Part shown: piece after piece, positions 16,654 through 26,140 of the stretch
Position numbering within the stretch: the first letter of the stretch is position 1
Layout: each line of letters starts with the position of its first letter
From: Streptomyces polyasparticus
GTDB lineage: Bacteria > Actinomycetota > Actinomycetes > Streptomycetales > Streptomycetaceae
Reading direction: 5' to 3'
Length of the DNA stretch: 64,000 nucleotides
Assembly: GCF_014493765.1 (NCBI RefSeq)
Contig: NZ_JACTVJ010000011.1
Span: 310,001 to 374,000 of the forward strand
Program-made: the position numbers and the translations under genes
Notes under the pieces: model-generated
What the model was told of the DNA's origin: nothing
The model's input: only the letters and a program-made list of their open reading frames with translations
The model's database searches: none

Positions 16654-17040
16654 GTGGCACGCGTCAAGCGCGCGGTGAACGCGCACAAGAAGCGTCGGGC
16701 GATCCTCGAGCAGGCCAGCGGCTACCGCGGACAGCGTTCGCGTCTGTACCGCAAGGCCAAGGAGCAGGTCACCCACTCGCTGGTCTACAACTACAACGAC
16801 CGCAAGAAGCGCAAGGGCGACTTCCGTCAGCTGTGGATCCAGCGCATCAACGCTGCGGCCCGCCAGAACGGCATGACGTACAACCGCCTCATCCAGGGTC
16901 TGAAGGCCGCGAACATCGAGGTCGACCGCAAGATCCTGGCGGAGCTCGCCGTCAACGACGCCAACGCGTTCGCCGCGCTGGTCGAGGTTGCGCAGAAGGC
17001 GCTTCCGGCCGACGTCAACGCTCCCAAGGCTGCCGCCTGA
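16654..17040 (+). CDS. rplT: 50S ribosomal protein bL20
   Basis: 128 residues from GTG 16654, with AAGGAG eight bases upstream. L20 signature: [57 protein letters not shown]20 binds 23S rRNA early in 50S assembly and in several bacteria represses its own operon, which fits the structured leader upstream of infC. A strong terminator follows. Confidence 0.98.
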   Translation: MARVKRAVNAHKKRRAILEQASGYRGQRSRLYRKAKEQVTHSLVYNYNDRKKRKGDFRQLWIQRINAAARQNGMTYNRLIQGLKAANIEVDRKILAELAVNDANAFAALVEVAQKALPADVNAPKAAA

Positions 17041-17063
17041 GTGTTGCGCCCCTGAGCGTTCTG

Positions 17064-17100
17064 ATCGGACCCGTGGACCGTTTCGGTCTGCGGGTCCGAT
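17064..17100 (+). terminator. terminator of the infC-rpmI-rplT operon
   Basis: Outer stem ATCGGACCCG (17064-17073) / CGGGTCCGAT (17091-17100), inner stem GACCG-TTT-CGGTC (17076-17088), followed by TGTTGTT. It lies 24 bp after the rplT stop. Confidence 0.9.
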
Positions 17101-17154
17101 TGTTGTTCGGGCATGCGTCTGCCCCTGTTCGTCGTTCGCCGACTGCGGGTTCGT

Positions 17155-17275
17155 CGTTGCTGGGCGCGCCCACGCGGCGGAGCCGCATATCGATGCAGCC
17201 CCGCGCCCCTATGTCGGCGCTTCGCGCCTCCACTGCGCAGTTCCCCGCGCCCCTGGATTGCGCGGCTCTCCCCGC
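17155..17275. repeat. dispersed Streptomyces intergenic repeat remnant
   Basis: The stretch carries blocks such as GGCGGAGCCGCATATCGATG and GCGCAGTTCCCCGCGCCCCT that I recognise as common Streptomyces intergenic repeats. It fills the gap between the rplT terminator and the methyltransferase gene. No coding potential was seen. Confidence 0.6.
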
Positions 17276-17302
17276 CCCTGATCTGTTGCCTAAGGTTGAG
17301 TC

Positions 17303-18145
17303 ATGGTTGCCGTCCCTGAGCTGATCTCGCCGAAGTCCTCCCGTGTCGCCGCCGCGCGGCGGTTGGGGAAGCGGAACTTCCGGACCAAGGATCGGCTGTT
17401 TCTGGCCGAGGGGCCGCAGGCCGTACGGGAAGCCGCCGGGCACAGCGTCGACGGGGAGCCCACGCTCGTCGAGCTGTTCGCGACCGTCGAGGCCGCCGAG
17501 CGGTACGGCGACATCGTCGAGGCCGCGCACAAGGCCGGGGCGCGGGTGCACCTGGCCGACGAGGCCGTGATCGCCGATATCTCCACCACCGTCACGCCGC
17601 AGGGGCTCGTCGGCGTCTGTCGTTTCCTGGACACGCCCTTCGAGCAGATCCTGGCCGCGAAGCCCCGCCTCGTCGCCGTACTGGCGCATGTGCGCGACCC
17701 CGGGAACGCCGGCACCGTCCTTCGGTGCGCCGATGCGGCCGGTGCCGATGCCGTGGTCCTGACCGACGCGTCCGTCGATCTGTACAACCCCAAGTCCGTA
17801 CGGGCGTCGGTCGGTTCGCACTTCCATCTGCCCGTGGCCGTCGGGGTCCCCGTCGAGCAGGCCGTACAGGGGCTCAAGGGCGCGGGCGTACGGATCGTCG
17901 CGGCCGACGGCGCCGGGGACGACGATCTCGACGACGAGCTGGACAAGGGGACGATGGGCGGGCCCACCGCCTGGGTGTTCGGGAACGAGGCCTGGGGTCT
18001 GCCGGCGGAGACCCGCGCACTCGCGGACGCGGTGGTGCGCGTGCCCATCCACGGCAAGGCCGAGAGCCTCAACCTGGCGACCGCAGCCGCTGTGTGCCTG
18101 TACGCGTCCGCGCGCGCCCAGCGCAGGAGCGCGGCACAGGCCTGA
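17303..18145 (+). CDS. TrmH/SpoU-family RNA 2'-O-methyltransferase
   Basis: 280 residues from ATG 17303. SPOUT motifs are complete: motif 1 HVRDPGNAGTVLRCADAAGA, motif 2 AWVFGNEAWGLP, motif 3 RVPIHGKAESLNLATAAAV. The N-terminal ~100 residues are the substrate-binding domain (RTKDRLFLAEGPQAVREA). It transfers methyl from S-adenosylmethionine to a ribose of rRNA or tRNA; thiostrepton-resistance and AviRb enzymes belong to the same family. Position between rplT and pheS is conserved in Streptomyces by memory. The target nucleotide is not deducible. Confidence 0.93.
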   Translation: MVAVPELISPKSSRVAAARRLGKRNFRTKDRLFLAEGPQAVREAAGHSVDGEPTLVELFATVEAAERYGDIVEAAHKAGARVHLADEAVIADISTTVTPQGLVGVCRFLDTPFEQILAAKPRLVAVLAHVRDPGNAGTVLRCADAAGADAVVLTDASVDLYNPKSVRASVGSHFHLPVAVGVPVEQAVQGLKGAGVRIVAADGAGDDDLDDELDKGTMGGPTAWVFGNEAWGLPAETRALADAVVRVPIHGKAESLNLATAAAVCLYASARAQRRSAAQA

Positions 18146-18161
18146 ACCGGCGTTGCCGGCG

Positions 18162-18719
18162 TTACCGGGGGAGCTCCAGAAGCGAGATGACCGGACGCGC
18201 GGCCTCGCCCGCGTCCGCGCCCGGAGCGGTCCGCAGCGCACCGCTCACCCACAGGCTGGCGAAGCCGTGCACGATGGACCAGGCGGCCAGCTCGTCGTTC
18301 TCGTCGGCCGAGGACGAAAGGACCGCGGTGAGCGCCGCGCCCGCCCGCTGCTCGGCGGCGCGCAGGTCGGGGTCATCGGCGTTGTACAGGCCGGGCTGGA
18401 ACATCACGTCGAAGTGCGCCGGATGGGCGGCCGCGAACCGCACGTAGGCGACACCTGCCTCGATGCGGTCGTCGCCGGCGGCCGTGAGGGCGTCGGCCAG
18501 CAGGGCGTAGCCCTCGGTCGCCACCGCGGTGAGCAGGCCCGGCTTGCCGCCGAAGTGATGCTTGAACGCCGCGTGCGAGACGCCCGCCCGGCGGGCGACA
18601 TCACGCAGGCTCAGCGCGGCAGGGCTGCCGCCTTCCTTGATGGCGTCGACGGCCGCGGTGAGCGCGGCCCGGCGCAGATCTCCGTGGTGATAGGGGCGAT
18701 CGGCTGTCATGGCCGCCAT
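18162..18719 (-). CDS. TetR-family regulator
   Basis: 185 residues from ATG 18719 (ATG 18710 is an alternative; neither has a strong ribosome site). N-terminal HTH: YHHGDLRRAALTAAVDAI, LSLRDVARRAGVSHAAFKHH, FGGKPGLLTAVATEGYALL. The C-terminal part matches a WHG-type TetR effector domain (AYVRFAAAHPAHFDVMFQPG). It diverges from a DoxX-like membrane gene with 83 bp between them, so it probably represses that gene and itself. Confidence 0.88.
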   Translation of the reverse strand: MAAMTADRPYHHGDLRRAALTAAVDAIKEGGSPAALSLRDVARRAGVSHAAFKHHFGGKPGLLTAVATEGYALLADALTAAGDDRIEAGVAYVRFAAAHPAHFDVMFQPGLYNADDPDLRAAEQRAGAALTAVLSSSADENDELAAWSIVHGFASLWVSGALRTAPGADAGEAARPVISLLELPR

Positions 18720-18726
18720 CTTACCA

Positions 18727-18772
18727 TTGACAACGTCCTGGAGAGCTCTTATCTTTCCATTGGATAGTTAAG
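18727..18772 (+). promoter_or_regulatory. promoter and likely TetR operator of the DoxX-like gene
   Basis: TTGACA (18727-18732), a 17-bp spacer, TATCTT (18750-18755): a near-ideal vegetative promoter. Its -10 overlaps the imperfect palindrome CTTATCTTTCCATTGGATAG (18748-18767), a reasonable site for the divergent TetR protein. The motif CCATTG also occurs at 18724-18729 over the -35. Confidence 0.6.
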
Positions 18773-18802
18773 GCAATTCGCGCCCACCGAAAGGAAGTTC
18801 CG

Positions 18803-19363
18803 ATGTTCGAGACCGTGATGCTCCTCGCCGCACCCACCGCCGGATTCCGCCTGCTCGGTGCGCTGGGTGTCCGCAGGTTCGCCACCTGGCGCGACAGCGC
18901 AGCCCACGGGCTCGCGGTGATGCTGGTCTTCACCGCGTCCGCGCACTTCGCCCCGGCCGGCGTCACCGCGATACCCAACCGCGAGGACATGGAGGCGATG
19001 ATCCCTCCGTTCGTGCCCTTCCACGCCGCGGTCGTCTACGGCTCCGGAGCCCTGGAACTGCTGGGCGCCGCAGGCCTGGTGAAAACCTCGACCCGTCGGG
19101 CGGCGGGGCTCGGGCTCGCGGCATTCTTCGTCGGGATCCTGCCCGCCAACATCTACGCCGCCGTCGAGCACGTCACCTTCGACGGCGAACCGGCCACGCC
19201 GCTGTGGTTCCGGATCCCCGAGCAGGCGCTCTATGTCGCGACCGCTCTGTGGGCGGCGCAAAGCGTTTCCCGCCGCCACCGCAACTTCTCGCCTTCGCCG
19301 GTACACGGGGCATCCCTGCCGTCACCCTCAGCTAGTAGGGTGGCGGACTCGGGGGCCCACTGA
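18803..19363 (+). CDS. DoxX-like membrane protein
   Basis: 186 residues from ATG 18803, with GAAAGGAAG upstream. Four hydrophobic segments (MLLAAPTAGFRLLGALG; GLAVMLVFTASAHF; VVYGSGALELLGAAGLV; AAGLGLAAFFVGILPANIYA) fit the DoxX-like four-helix fold. The loop NREDMEAMIPPFVPF is typical of this subfamily. The last ~25 residues are polar, low in complexity and probably dispensable. It is controlled together with the divergent TetR gene. DoxX relatives have been tied to quinone redox and thiol stress; no substrate is known here. Confidence 0.8.
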   Translation: MFETVMLLAAPTAGFRLLGALGVRRFATWRDSAAHGLAVMLVFTASAHFAPAGVTAIPNREDMEAMIPPFVPFHAAVVYGSGALELLGAAGLVKTSTRRAAGLGLAAFFVGILPANIYAAVEHVTFDGEPATPLWFRIPEQALYVATALWAAQSVSRRHRNFSPSPVHGASLPSPSASRVADSGAH

Positions 19364-19390
19364 ATCAAGCGAGAGGTGGGGTACGGGGAT

Positions 19391-20521
19391 ATGAGTGTCG
19401 GCACCAGGAGGCAGGCCGGAGCACGCCGCTCCGTGCCGCGCCCTGCCGCGCCCCGTATCGACACCCCGCCGGGTGAACTCGGCCTGGATCCCGACGACTT
19501 GCCGGACGGACTCGTCGTCGCCGACGAGAAGGGGCGGGTCGTCTGCTTCAACGCCGCGGCCGTGCGGATCACCGCCGTGTCCGCCGACGACGCTCTCGGG
19601 CGGCCCGTCGAGGAGGCCCTGCCCCTGGAGGATCTCGAAGGCCGGCGCTGGTGGCAGCTGACCGATCCCTATGGCGGGCTCGCGATCCGCACCGGACAGC
19701 CCGAGCGCAATCTGCTGCTCCCCGGCGGCCGCGAGGTGCTCGTCTCGGCGCGCTATGTGCGCACGCGGCCCACCGGGCCCCTGCACCGCCTCGTGGTGAG
19801 TCTGCGGGACACCGAGGCCCGGCGCCGTACCGAAAGAAGCCATGCCGAGCTGATCGCGACCGTCGCCCATGAGCTGCGCTCGCCGCTGACCTCGGTCAAG
19901 GGGTTCACGGCGACGCTGCTCGCCAAATGGGAGCGGTTCACGGACGACCAGAAGAAGCTGATGCTGGAGACGGTGGACGCCGACGCCAACCGCGTCACCA
20001 GGCTGATCGCCGAGCTGCTCGACATCTCGCGGATCGACTCCGGCCGCCTGGAGCTGAGGCGCCAGCCCGTCGACATCGCCGCCGCCGTCGGACGCCATAT
20101 CCAGTCGCACATCGCGGCCGGACAGGCCCCGGACCGTTTCCTCGTCCGGCTGCAGCAGCCGCTGCCCGACCTGTGGGCCGATCCCGACAAGATCGACCAG
20201 GTGCTCTCCAATCTCCTGGAAAACGCCGTGCGCCATGGAGAAGGCACTGTCACCATTGATGTGGCACCGCTTGAGAGCCCCCTGGAAGGGACGGCAGTCA
20301 CCGTGAGCGACGAAGGCCCCGGCATCCCCGAGGAGTCGATGGGCCGTGTCTTCACCCGCTTCTGGCGGGGAAGCAAGCGCGGTGGCACAGGCCTCGGCCT
20401 CTATATCGTCAAGGGCATCGTCGAGGCGCACGGCGGGTCGATCACCGTCGGCCGTGGTCCCGCCGGCGGCGCGGAGTTCCGATTTACGTTGCCCGTGGGC
20501 ACCCCGGCGTATCTGCTCTAG
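19391..20521 (+). CDS. orphan PAS-domain sensor histidine kinase
   Basis: 376 residues from ATG 19391 (an in-frame GTG at 19376 is possible). No transmembrane helix, so a cytosolic sensor. PAS domain about residues 30-140 (LPDGLVVADEKGRVVCFNAA). HisKA H-box AELIATVAHELRSPLTSVKG with the phospho-acceptor His near 160. HATPase_c: NLLENAVRH, DEGPGIPEE, FTRFWRGS, GTGLGLYIVKGIVEAHGG. No response regulator gene is adjacent, so its partner is encoded elsewhere; the equivalent S. coelicolor kinase upstream of pheS is also an orphan, by memory. Confidence 0.92.
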   Translation: MSVGTRRQAGARRSVPRPAAPRIDTPPGELGLDPDDLPDGLVVADEKGRVVCFNAAAVRITAVSADDALGRPVEEALPLEDLEGRRWWQLTDPYGGLAIRTGQPERNLLLPGGREVLVSARYVRTRPTGPLHRLVVSLRDTEARRRTERSHAELIATVAHELRSPLTSVKGFTATLLAKWERFTDDQKKLMLETVDADANRVTRLIAELLDISRIDSGRLELRRQPVDIAAAVGRHIQSHIAAGQAPDRFLVRLQQPLPDLWADPDKIDQVLSNLLENAVRHGEGTVTIDVAPLESPLEGTAVTVSDEGPGIPEESMGRVFTRFWRGSKRGGTGLGLYIVKGIVEAHGGSITVGRGPAGGAEFRFTLPVGTPAYLL

Positions 20522-20658
20522 CAGTCCCCGGCCCTGACCACGGGCGTCAAAGCCACCCTGGCACCCCGTTAGACTCGACCCTTGGCGCATTTGTGTCTGC
20601 GTGGGCGCGGTCTGCGGTCCAGGAGAGACCAGCCAGCCAATCGGAAGCACGGGAAGAG

Positions 20659-21798
20659 ATGTCGGCACCGAATAAGTCGTACGACCCTGTTGAGGTCGAA
20701 GCCTTGAAACCGGAAGAGATCGAGCGCATGCGGGACGAGGCGCTCGCCGCCTTCGCCGCCGCGGGTGACCTCGACGCGCTCCAGGCCGCCAAGGTCGCGC
20801 ACACCGGCGGCACCTCGCCGCTCGCTCTCGCCAACCGCGAGATCGGTGCGCTGCCCCCGCAGGCCAAGGCCGAGGCCGGCAAGCGCATCGGCCAGGCCCG
20901 TGGCGCGGTCAGCAAGGCGCTCGCCGCCCGGCAGACCGAGCTCGAGGCCGAGCGCGACGCCCGCGTACTCGTCGAAGAGGCCGTCGATGTGACGCTGCCC
21001 TACGACCGCGTACCGGCCGGCGCCCGGCACCCGCTGACCACGATGATGGAGCGGGTCGCGGATGTCTTCGTGTCCATGGGATACGAGATCGCCGAGGGCC
21101 CCGAGGTCGAGGCCGAGTGGTTCAACTTCGACGCGCTCAACTTCGTGCCCGACCACCCCGCGCGCCAGACCCAGGACACGTTCTTCGTCCAGGGCACGCG
21201 CGAGGACGGCAAGCCGACCGTCGACGACGAGTCCGGCATCGTGCTCCGCACCCACACCTCGCCGGTGCAGGCCCGCGCGCTGCTCAGCCGTGAGCTGCCC
21301 GTGTACATCGTGTGCCCCGGCCGCGTGTACCGGACCGACGAGCTGGACGCCACGCACACCCCGGTCTTCCACCAGATCGAGCTGCTCGCGATCGACGAGG
21401 GTCTGACGATGTCGGACCTCAAGGGCACGCTCGACCACATGGTCCAGGCGCTGTTCGGCGCGGACATGAAGACGCGGCTTCGCCCGAACTACTTCCCGTT
21501 CACCGAGCCGTCCGCCGAGATGGACATGCTCTGCTACGTCTGCCGCGGCGAGTCCGTGGGCAACGAGGAGCGGCCCTGCCGCACCTGCTCCAGCGAGGGC
21601 TGGATCGAGCTCGGCGGCTGCGGCATGGTCAACCCGCGCGTCCTGACCGCCTGCGGTGTGGACCCGGAGAAGTACAGCGGATTCGCCTTCGGGTTCGGCA
21701 TCGAGCGGATGCTGATGTTCCGCCACAACGTCGAAGACATGCGAGACATGGTCGAGGGTGACGTCCGGTTCACCCGGCCGTTCGGGATGGAGATCTGA
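20659..21798 (+). CDS. pheS: phenylalanyl-tRNA synthetase alpha subunit
   Basis: 379 residues from ATG 20659 (GGGAAGAG upstream). N-terminal coiled coil about residues 1-95 binds tRNA. Class II motifs: [17 protein letters not shown] (motif 1), [11 protein letters not shown] and [22 protein letters not shown] (motif 2), [15 protein letters not shown] and [13 protein letters not shown] (motif 3). Catalyses Phe activation and transfer with PheT as an alpha2-beta2 tetramer. The upstream 137-bp gap shows only a weak -10-like TAGACT (20570-20575); no T-box or Phe-rich leader peptide was found. Its stop overlaps pheT by one base. Confidence 0.97.
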   Translation: MSAPNKSYDPVEVEALKPEEIERMRDEALAAFAAAGDLDALQAAKVAHTGGTSPLALANREIGALPPQAKAEAGKRIGQARGAVSKALAARQTELEAERDARVLVEEAVDVTLPYDRVPAGARHPLTTMMERVADVFVSMGYEIAEGPEVEAEWFNFDALNFVPDHPARQTQDTFFVQGTREDGKPTVDDESGIVLRTHTSPVQARALLSRELPVYIVCPGRVYRTDELDATHTPVFHQIELLAIDEGLTMSDLKGTLDHMVQALFGADMKTRLRPNYFPFTEPSAEMDMLCYVCRGESVGNEERPCRTCSSEGWIELGGCGMVNPRVLTACGVDPEKYSGFAFGFGIERMLMFRHNVEDMRDMVEGDVRFTRPFGMEI

Positions 21799-24335
21799 TG
21801 CGGGTCCCGCTTTCTTGGCTGCGGGAGTACGTCGACCTGCCGGCGGACGCCACCGGCCGTGACGTACAGGAGAAGCTCATCGGTGTCGGCCTCGAGGTCG
21901 AGACCGTGGAGCAGCTGGGCAAGGGCCTCACCGGCCCGCTCGTCGTCGGCAAGGTCCTCACCATCGAGGAGCTGACCGAGTTCAAGAAGCCCATCCGTTT
22001 CTGCACCGTCGACGTCGGCCAGGCCAACGGCACCGGCGAGCCGCAGGAGATCATCTGCGGCGCGCGCAACTTCGCCGAGGGCGACAAGGTCGTCGTGGCC
22101 CTGCCCGGCGCCGTGCTCCCCGGTGACTTCCGGATCGCCGAGCGCAAGACGTACGGCAAGGTCTCGCGCGGCATGATCTGCTCCAGCGACGAGCTGGACA
22201 TGGGCGAGGACGGCACCAAGGGCATCATCGTCCTGCCGCCCGAGCACGAGGTCGGCACGGACGCCACCAAGCTGCTCGAGCTGTACGACGAGGTCCTGGA
22301 CATCGCCGTCACGCCCGACCGCGGCTACTGCCTGTCCATGCGCGGCGTGGCCCGCGAGGCCGCCACCGCGTACGGCCTGCCGCTGCGCGACCCGGCGCTC
22401 CTGGACGTGCCCGCGCCGAACTCGTTCGGCCACCCCGTGCAGATCTCCGACCCGCGCGGCTGCGACCGCTTCACCGCGCGCACCGTCGTGGGCCTGCAGC
22501 CCGAGGCCCGGTCCCCGATCTGGCTGCAGCGCCGCCTGCAGAAGGCCGGCATGCGTCCGATCTCGCTCGCGGTCGACGTCACCAACTACGTGATGCTGGA
22601 GCTGGGCCAGCCCCTGCACGCGTACGACCGCTCCCTCATCGAGGGCCCGATCGGCGTGCGCCGTGCCGAGGCCGGCGAGAAGTTCACGACCCTCGACGGT
22701 GTCGAGCGCGTCCTGGACGCCGAGGACCTGGTCATCACCGACAACCGCGGTCCGATCGGTCTCGCGGGTGTCATGGGCGGTGCCAACACCGAGATCGCCG
22801 ACCCCGAGGTCGACCCGGAGACGGGCCTGGCCCAGGGCACCACCGAGGTGGTCATCGAGGCCGCGCACTTCGACCAGCTGTCGATCGCGCGCACCGCACG
22901 CCGCCACAAGCTGTCCTCCGAGGCGTCCAAGCGCTTCGAGCGCGGTGTCGACCCGAAGGCCGCGTCCGCCGCGGCCCAGCGGACCGTCGACCTGCTCGTG
23001 CTGCTCGCGGGCGGCACGGCCGAGGGCGGCGTCACCGAGGTGATCGCGCCGTTCGCGCCGCACACCATCTCCATCCCGGCCGACCACCCGGACAAGGTCG
23101 CGGGCGTCGAGTACGGCCGCGAGACCGTCGTACGCCGCCTCCAGGAGGTCGGCTGCGACGTGTACGGGCAGGACGAGCTCGTCGTCACCGTCCCGTCGTG
23201 GCGTCCCGACCTGACCGACCCGAACGACCTGGCCGAAGAGGTCATCCGGCTCGAGGGCTACGAGAACCTGCCCTCGACGCTGCCCAAGCCCCCCGCGGGC
23301 CTGGGGCTGACCGACCGCCAGCGGCTGCACCGCCGCGTCGGCCGCGTTCTGGCCGGTGCCGGTTACGTCGAGGCGCTGAACTACCCGTTCATCGGCTCGC
23401 AGGTCTTCGACCAGCTGCAGCTGGAGCAGGACGACCCGGCCCGCCGTGTCGTCAAGCTGGTCAACCCGCTCTCGGACGAGGAGCCCGCTCTTCGTACGAC
23501 GCTGCTGCCCGGGCTGCTCCAGGCGCTGCGCCGCAACGACGGCCGGGGCAGCCACGACCTGGCGCTCTTCGAGACCGGTCTGGTCTTCCACCCGGCTGTT
23601 TCGTCGTCGGGTCGCGGCACCGCCGTGCGCCTGCCGGTCGACCGCCGTCCCACCGACGAGGAGCTCGCGGGTCTCAACTCCGTGCTCCCCGTGCAGCCGC
23701 GGCATGCCGCGGTCGTCCTCGCGGGCGCCCGTGAGCAGGCCGGCTGGTGGGGCAAGGGCCGCCCGGCCGACTGGGCCGACGCCGTCGAGGCCGCGCGCGC
23801 TGTCGGCCGCGAGGCGGGCGTGGAGCTGCTCATCGACCAGGGCCAGTACGGTCCCTGGCACCCGGGCCGGTGCGCCGAGCTCTCCGTCGTCATCGACGGG
23901 GTGAAGACCCTCGCCGGTCACGCGGGCGAGCTGCACCCGCGTGTGGTCAAGGCGCTGGGCCTGCCCGCGCGCACCTGCGCGATGGAGCTGAACCTCGACC
24001 TGGTCGAGCAGGCCGTGGACGGCACCCTGCAGGCGCCGCGTATCTCCACCTTCCCGGTGGCCACACAGGACGTCGCGCTCATCGTCGACAAGGAGGTGCC
24101 GGCCGCCGCGGTCGAGCACTTCCTGCGCGGTGGCGCCGGTGAACTCCTCGAGGACATCCGGCTGTTCGACGTCTATACCGGCGATCAGGTCGGCGAGGGC
24201 AAGAAGTCGCTCGCGTTCGCGCTGCGCTTCCGCGCCGCCGACCGCACGCTGACCGTCGAGGAGGCCTCGGCCGCCCGTGACGCCGCGGTGGCCAAGGCCG
24301 CCGAGATCACGGGCGCGGTGCTGCGCGGCGCGTAG
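21798..24335 (+). CDS. pheT: phenylalanyl-tRNA synthetase beta subunit
   Basis: 845 residues from ATG 21798 (TGATG overlap with pheS). Domains in order: B1 ([13 protein letters not shown]), an EMAP-like tRNA-binding domain about residues 40-150 ([20 protein letters not shown]), the B3/B4 editing domain ([39 protein letters not shown]), B5 ([20 protein letters not shown]), the synthetase-like core, and the C-terminal FDX-ACB anticodon-binding domain ([37 protein letters not shown]). Length is the family norm. Ends the pheST operon before a perfect hairpin. Confidence 0.97.
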   Translation: MRVPLSWLREYVDLPADATGRDVQEKLIGVGLEVETVEQLGKGLTGPLVVGKVLTIEELTEFKKPIRFCTVDVGQANGTGEPQEIICGARNFAEGDKVVVALPGAVLPGDFRIAERKTYGKVSRGMICSSDELDMGEDGTKGIIVLPPEHEVGTDATKLLELYDEVLDIAVTPDRGYCLSMRGVAREAATAYGLPLRDPALLDVPAPNSFGHPVQISDPRGCDRFTARTVVGLQPEARSPIWLQRRLQKAGMRPISLAVDVTNYVMLELGQPLHAYDRSLIEGPIGVRRAEAGEKFTTLDGVERVLDAEDLVITDNRGPIGLAGVMGGANTEIADPEVDPETGLAQGTTEVVIEAAHFDQLSIARTARRHKLSSEASKRFERGVDPKAASAAAQRTVDLLVLLAGGTAEGGVTEVIAPFAPHTISIPADHPDKVAGVEYGRETVVRRLQEVGCDVYGQDELVVTVPSWRPDLTDPNDLAEEVIRLEGYENLPSTLPKPPAGLGLTDRQRLHRRVGRVLAGAGYVEALNYPFIGSQVFDQLQLEQDDPARRVVKLVNPLSDEEPALRTTLLPGLLQALRRNDGRGSHDLALFETGLVFHPAVSSSGRGTAVRLPVDRRPTDEELAGLNSVLPVQPRHAAVVLAGAREQAGWWGKGRPADWADAVEAARAVGREAGVELLIDQGQYGPWHPGRCAELSVVIDGVKTLAGHAGELHPRVVKALGLPARTCAMELNLDLVEQAVDGTLQAPRISTFPVATQDVALIVDKEVPAAAVEHFLRGGAGELLEDIRLFDVYTGDQVGEGKKSLAFALRFRAADRTLTVEEASAARDAAVAKAAEITGAVLRGA

Positions 24336-24385
24336 GACCGCTGCGGGGGCGCGTGTTCCCGTAGAGCAGAGGATCAAAACGCCTG

Positions 24386-24423
24386 GTGAGGGGCGCACTT
24401 GGGAAACTGAGTGCGCCCCTCAC
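24386..24423 (+). terminator. terminator of pheST
   Basis: Perfect 14-bp inverted repeat GTGAGGGGCGCACT (24386-24399) / AGTGCGCCCCTCAC (24410-24423), 10-base loop, 50 bp after the pheT stop. Confidence 0.9.
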
Positions 24424-24575
24424 TCATTCGGGTGAGAAGAACGGACTCCCTGGCCCGATCGGGCCACCCCATGGACAGAATCGATCCGGCCGTACGCCGC
24501 GCCCTCAGGGCCCGGAGCGCGTGCCGTCTCGGGGCTGGCCCCTGCTGGGCAGGGCCTTAAGGGAGGCCGTCGGCG

Positions 24576-25664
24576 ATGATCCGTATCAAGTCCAGGGCAC
24601 CTGTCGCGCAGGTACCTGGGCATCACAGCGCACCGGCCGGGGCGTCCCGGATCCGGCGCATGGTCACCCTTGCCCTGCCGACGCTGTGGGGCGGCGTCGC
24701 CATCGTCTACAAGCTCACCTGCCCGCTCGCCCAGCAGGACGGGCTCGTCGCGCGCATCGCCACCAGTGCGGTGTTCTTCGCCGTGGGCACCGGTCTGATA
24801 CTGGGCGTGCGCCGGGCCCTCCTCCAGGAGCTGGCCCAGATCCACGAAGTCGCGGGCGCCGCCCAGCGGGTGCTCCTTCGTCCGCTGCCGCCCCGGCTCG
24901 ACGGTCTGGCGATCGCCGCCGGACAGCTCTGCGCCCACCGGGCCGCCACCGTCGGCGGCGATCTCTACGAGGCCGTCGCGACCGATCACGGTGTACGGGT
25001 CGTCATGGGCGACGTCCGCGGACACGGCCTGGCCGCCATCGGCACCGTCGCCGCGCTGCTCGGCAGCTTCCGCGAAGCCGCGCACGACGAGGCCGAACTC
25101 CCCGCCGTACTGCGCAGGCTGGAGCGCGCGATGGGCAGGCATCTGCGCGAGCGCGCACGGGCCGAGCATCCGTCGGCCGGCGGCGCCGAGCCCGAGGCAC
25201 CGCTCTCGGAGGAGTTCGTCACCGTGCTGCTCCTGGAGATCCGGCTCGACGGTTCGGTGTACGCGCTCAACTGCGGTCACCCCTGGCCCTTCCGGCTCGG
25301 TCTCCAGGTCGAGCGCATCGCCGGCGGCGAACCGCTGCCGCCGCTCGGCCCGTTCCCGCTCCCCGCCGAACTGCCCGTCCTGCACTGCGGTTGGCTGCAC
25401 GCGGGCGAGGCGCTGCTTCTGCACACCGACGGGGTGGAGGACGCACGGGACCAGGCGGGGAACTTCTTCCCGCTGGCCTCCGTGCTCGCCGGCAACCGCA
25501 GTGCGCCGGGCGAGGTCATCAAGAGCGTCTGCGATGCGCTGCTCCGGCACACCGGGGGCCGGCTCACCGACGACATGGCGCTGCTCGTGCTGCGCAACGA
25601 GCGGCGCAAGGTGCCGCAGCAGCCGGGCGAACCGGTGGTGCGCGGGGCGCGGACGGCCACCTGA
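24576..25664 (+). CDS. membrane-anchored PP2C/SpoIIE-type serine phosphatase
   Basis: 362 residues from ATG 24576. Two N-terminal transmembrane helices (TLALPTLWGGVAIVYKL and IATSAVFFAVGTGLIL) precede a SpoIIE/PP2C domain from about residue 110. Metal-binding and signature segments: TVGGDLYEAVATD, VMGDVRGHGLAAIG, LNCGHPWPFRL, LLLHTDGVEDARD, LTDDMALLVLR. Acts on phosphoserine/threonine, commonly on anti-anti-sigma factors. No sigma, anti-sigma or anti-anti-sigma gene is nearby. It ends at the edge of a 29-bp tandem array whose first unit overlaps its stop codon. Confidence 0.93.
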   Translation: MIRIKSRAPVAQVPGHHSAPAGASRIRRMVTLALPTLWGGVAIVYKLTCPLAQQDGLVARIATSAVFFAVGTGLILGVRRALLQELAQIHEVAGAAQRVLLRPLPPRLDGLAIAAGQLCAHRAATVGGDLYEAVATDHGVRVVMGDVRGHGLAAIGTVAALLGSFREAAHDEAELPAVLRRLERAMGRHLRERARAEHPSAGGAEPEAPLSEEFVTVLLLEIRLDGSVYALNCGHPWPFRLGLQVERIAGGEPLPPLGPFPLPAELPVLHCGWLHAGEALLLHTDGVEDARDQAGNFFPLASVLAGNRSAPGEVIKSVCDALLRHTGGRLTDDMALLVLRNERRKVPQQPGEPVVRGARTAT

Positions 25665-25776
25665 CCGACGGGCTGCCACCCGCGGTCCCCGACCAGCGGG
25701 CTGCCCACCCGCGGTCGCTCGACCAACGGGCTGTCACCCGCGGTCTCTTGGTGCGCGGGCTGCCACCCGCGTCCGT
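25663..25776. repeat. four-copy tandem repeat of about 29 bp
   Basis: Contiguous units at 25663-25690, 25691-25720, 25721-25749 and 25750-25776 (28, 30, 29 and 27 bp). Each contains CGGGCTG-CACCCG, a small hairpin, and the first three are bounded by GACC...GGTC. The first unit begins inside the TGA stop (25662-25664) of the phosphatase gene. Confidence 0.9.
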
Positions 25777-26140
25777 GAGCCGTGCGCATCGGTGCGGCTG
25801 ACCGAAGTCGACCGCCGCGCAGACCACTCCCGTACGAAGGAGGGTCGAATCCACCGGTCCGGCCGGCGCCGCCCACCTCGCCGCGGAGAGTTCGGCAGGC
25901 GGACGAGGTGAGCGGCGCGGTTTGGGCCGCCGCACTGTACGAGGGGGAGCCGGCGGCCCGGCCGCCTCTGGCGAGGCCAGAAGGTGTCCGGTCCAGGGGG
26001 TCCGGACGCATATATCCAACCTGCGCCGCTCTTGGTACGGCAGAGTGCACGCCCCGTCACCGTGGGCACTTGTTTCGCACCCCGTGTGAAAGGCGCTCGA
26101 CTAACCTGGGCGGCACCGAGCGCCGCCATCGGAGGGCCTG
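25777..26140. other. non-coding gap upstream of the HTH/TPR regulator
   Basis: No supported gene lies here. It holds an inverted repeat GTCCGG / CCGGAC near 25987-26008, the palindrome TTTCGCAC-CCC-GTGTGAAA (26073-26091), and a -10-like TAACCT (26102-26107) without an obvious -35, positioned to transcribe the next gene. Confidence 0.5.

Noticed and set aside
20522-20658. T-box or Phe-rich leader peptide for pheST
   Set aside because: No T-box bulge sequence, no terminator and no Phe-rich short ORF could be found in the 137-bp gap.
25663-25776. Repeat array considered as a CRISPR
   Set aside because: Units follow each other without spacers, differ in length and sequence, and no cas gene is nearby.
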